This document shows, piece after piece, positions 62,014-64,000 of a stretch of DNA of 64,000 nt. The stretch is from Cytophagaceae bacterium. Lineage in GTDB: Bacteria > Bacteroidota > Bacteroidia > Flavobacteriales > Flavobacteriaceae. Position 1 is the stretch's first letter, and each line of letters opens with the position of its first letter. The position numbers were made by a program, and so were the translations under genes. The stretch is from assembly GCA_002710685.1 (NCBI GenBank), contig PALD01000029.1, positions 124,001 through 188,000 on the forward strand, written 5' to 3'. The notes below the pieces were generated by a model. It was not told the DNA's origin, made no database searches, and saw only the letters and a list, made by a program, of their open reading frames with translations.

Positions 62014-63507
62014 ATGAGGAAACTGTATTCTCTAGGTTCCCTTGTACTTTTCATCTCATTTAGTACCCTAAACGCGCAAGATGTAAAAGTACCCGTTGAC
62101 ACTACTATCGTCACTACCCACAGTGCAACAATCAAGGGAAAGAACATTCCATATACAGCGACCACAGGGTTTCAACCGGTATGGGACGAGCAAGGTAAAC
62201 CCGTGGCAACACTCAACTACACCTTTTACCAGCGCAGCGATATCAAGAACAAGGAAAATAGACCACTTGTCATAAGTTTTAACGGTGGTCCTGGCTCAGC
62301 CTCGGTATGGATGCACATTGCCTACACGGGGCCCCGCGTGCTCAAGATAGATGATGAGGGTTTCCCTGTACAACCTTATGGCATGAAGGACAACCCTAAC
62401 TCAATTCTTGACATGGCTGATGTGGTTTATGTAAACCCAGTAAACACGGGGTATAGCAGGATGTTGCCTAACAAAGATGGTGACATGCCAGATAAGAAAA
62501 TGTTCTTTGGCGTCAATGCAGATATTGAGTACCTCGCCGGCTGGATAAGAACTTTTGTGACTCGCTATAATAGATGGCTTTCGCCAAAATTCCTCATCGG
62601 GGAAAGCTATGGCACCACGAGGGTTTCTGGACTTGCAAATGCTCTTCAAGGTGGCGAATGGATGTACCTCAATGGTGTGATCCTGGTATCTCCCACAGAG
62701 CTGGGCTTTGAATTTGAAGGCCCTGTGGAAATTGCAAACCGCCTGCCCTATTTCGCGGCAGCGGCATGGTATCATAACAAGCTACCTGCGGCATTACAAT
62801 CTAAGGACCTAGATGTTCTCTTGCCAGAGGTTGAAGCATATGCCTTCAATACACTTCTCCCAGCACTTGCAAAGGGAGGTTTTCTTGAAAAAAGCGAGCG
62901 CGATGCCATCATTGAAAAAATGGCATATTACTCAGGGCTTTCTAAAGAAACCATAGACCAGAACAACCTGGCCGTACCCTTTAATTACTATTGGAAAGAC
63001 CTCTTAAGAGATGAGGGATTTACCATAGGAAGACTAGATTCTAGGTACAGGGGGCAAGATGTAACCCTTGCTGGCGACAGGCCAGATTATAACAGTGAAC
63101 TTACCTCCTGGCTCAATAGCTTTACACCGCCCGTCAATTATTATTTTGCTAATGAACTAAATTTTAAATCGGACTTAAAATATAATCTTTTTGGCCCGGT
63201 ACATCCATGGGACCGTGGCAACAATCATGCTGGCGCGGACTTGCGCGAGGCCATGAATACAAATCCTAACCTTCACGTGATGGTGCAAAGTGGATATTTT
63301 GACGGAGCTTGTACATACTTTAATGCAAAGTATATTATGGGGCAGATAAATGCCAATGGCAAACTGGATGACCGCATGAGCTTTAAAGGATATCGCAGTG
63401 GCCACATGATGTATTTAAGGGCAGAAGACTTAAAATCTGCTAATGATGACATCAGGGATTTTATTACAAATGCCATTGAGGGAATTGAAAATGGAGCCAA
63501 GTTTTAA
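62014..63507 (+). CDS. Secreted S10-family serine carboxypeptidase
   Basis: 497 residues with a signal peptide (cleavage near LNAQ|D, residue ~22). S10 features: FNGGPGSAS (oxyanion, ~89-97), nucleophile Ser198 in GESYGTTR, Asp in SGYFDGACTYFN and His464 in SGHMMYL. Expected to trim C-terminal residues of peptides in the periplasm or outside the cell. Followed by a terminator. Confidence 0.93.
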   Translation: MRKLYSLGSLVLFISFSTLNAQDVKVPVDTTIVTTHSATIKGKNIPYTATTGFQPVWDEQGKPVATLNYTFYQRSDIKNKENRPLVISFNGGPGSASVWMHIAYTGPRVLKIDDEGFPVQPYGMKDNPNSILDMADVVYVNPVNTGYSRMLPNKDGDMPDKKMFFGVNADIEYLAGWIRTFVTRYNRWLSPKFLIGESYGTTRVSGLANALQGGEWMYLNGVILVSPTELGFEFEGPVEIANRLPYFAAAAWYHNKLPAALQSKDLDVLLPEVEAYAFNTLLPALAKGGFLEKSERDAIIEKMAYYSGLSKETIDQNNLAVPFNYYWKDLLRDEGFTIGRLDSRYRGQDVTLAGDRPDYNSELTSWLNSFTPPVNYYFANELNFKSDLKYNLFGPVHPWDRGNNHAGADLREAMNTNPNLHVMVQSGYFDGACTYFNAKYIMGQINANGKLDDRMSFKGYRSGHMMYLRAEDLKSANDDIRDFITNAIEGIENGAKF

Positions 63508-63540
63508 GAATTTTAATCGCTAGGCCTACTCTATTATAAA

Positions 63541-63568
63541 ATGCAACCTTAAAAGGTTGCATTTTTTT
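63541..63568 (+). terminator. Intrinsic terminator after the S10 peptidase
   Basis: ATGCAACCT-TAAA-AGGTTGCAT stem and T7. Confidence 0.85.
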
Positions 63569-63582
63569 AATGTGTAATCTTT

Positions 63583-63598
63583 TTTGGCTGCAGCCAAA
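63583..63598. repeat. Dispersed palindrome, GGC class
   Basis: TTTGGCTGCAGCCAAA, perfect 16 bp, between the S10 terminator and the HAD gene. Confidence 0.8.
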
Positions 63599-63618
63599 TA
63601 AACTATTTTCGCCTGTAT

Positions 63619-64000
63619 ATGAAACTACAAGATGTAAAGCTCGTCATCAGCGATATGGATGGTACCCTGCTCAATAAGGATGACAAGGTAAGCGATGATT
63701 TTTTTAAGCTTGAGCGTGAACTGCGTGACCTGGGCGTACAGTTTGTCGCGGCAAGTGGGAGACAATTTTATAGCATACAGGATAAGCTGGCCTTGATAAA
63801 GGATGACATTTATATAGTTGCTGAAAATGGTGCCTATGTGAGACATCAAGAAGAAGAAATCATGGTTAAGCACCTCAATATGGAGGCTTGTAAGAATTTC
63901 ATAGAAATAGCCCGTACCATTGATGATGCGCACATCGTGCTCTGTGGAAAAAAACATGGCTATGTCGAGGACAAGAATGAAGATTTTCTAGAGCATTTTA
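63619..64000 (+). CDS. HAD-superfamily Cof-type phosphatase (partial, C-terminus beyond window)
   Basis: Open from ATG 63619 to the window edge (127 residues seen). VISDMDGTLLNKDD holds the DxD (nucleophile Asp12 and Asp14). VAASGRQF is the motif II region, and AENGAYV fits the Cof/YbiV subfamily of sugar-phosphate or nucleotide phosphatases. A near-consensus -7 element (TATTTTCG, 63604-63611) lies close upstream. Confidence 0.87.
   Translation, partial: MKLQDVKLVISDMDGTLLNKDDKVSDDFFKLERELRDLGVQFVAASGRQFYSIQDKLALIKDDIYIVAENGAYVRHQEEEIMVKHLNMEACKNFIEIARTIDDAHIVLCGKKHGYVEDKNEDFLEHF

Overview
The window looks like a chromosomal segment of a marine-type flavobacterium (Bacteroidota, Flavobacteriaceae). 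Several things support this. Secreted proteins carry type IX secretion C-terminal sorting domains, and one sits beside a PorP/SprF-family partner. SusC-like N-terminal modules are present. At least seven genes have a Bacteroidota -7 promoter element (TAnnTTTG), and Shine-Dalgarno sequences are weak. Menaquinone genes are present and coding density is high. I saw no rRNA, tRNA, CRISPR array, insertion sequence or prophage.

Layout. 1-8.6 kb (minus strand): a partial M48 lipoprotein protease, a GH31 alpha-glucosidase, then a glycogen operon transcribed glgE > maltokinase > glgB. 8.8-12.9 kb (plus): two adjacent MsrB methionine sulfoxide reductases (one lipoprotein, one cytoplasmic), a collagen-like lipoprotein, lpdA and a CFI-box protein. 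12.9-20.5 kb: aroQ, two outer-membrane beta-barrels, a 1244-residue LRR/Fn3-like type-B T9SS protein with its PorP/SprF partner, and xerD. 20.6-26.6 kb: an orphan response regulator, a secreted Sel1-repeat protein, an MFS transporter, a secreted alpha/beta hydrolase and a secreted amidohydrolase. 26.7-33.8 kb: hsp20, a DUF5916 outer-membrane protein, sucC, a Lon-N-domain protein and lysA. 33.8-40.3 kb: a 1719-residue beta-helix repeat adhesin with a type-A T9SS signal, and an OmpA-like lipoprotein. 40.3-46 kb: an alpha/beta hydrolase, a threonylcarbamoyl-AMP synthase with a DUF2945 partner, a secreted M24 peptidase, and a vWA protein with a SusC-like N-terminus. 46-50.8 kb: a menaquinone operon (menA, UPF0173, menC, CPBP protease, menE). 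50.9-56.6 kb: a two-gene small membrane operon, mnmA, yidC, pyrG and a DUF3820 gene. 56.7-64 kb: a DCC thioredoxin-like protein, an SdiA-regulated-type protein, a DUF1704 (QEGLA) protein, a SatD-like/DUF3307 pair, an S10 peptidase and a partial HAD phosphatase.

The most unusual signal is a family of roughly 40 short GC-cored palindromes (arms such as TTTCGCTT/AAGCGAAA or TTTGGCT/AGCCAAA). They lie both between genes and inside coding sequences. Their arms change in a compensating way, and in several secreted proteins they encode the signal-peptidase site (AKAQ). The second is a phased array of 29-bp iterations, containing perfect CTTATAAA-N5-TTTATAAG dyads, directly over the promoter of the SatD-like/DUF3307 operon. 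There the likely GTG start lies so close to the -7 element that the mRNA may be leaderless. These are sequence-level observations; no homology search or experiment was run.
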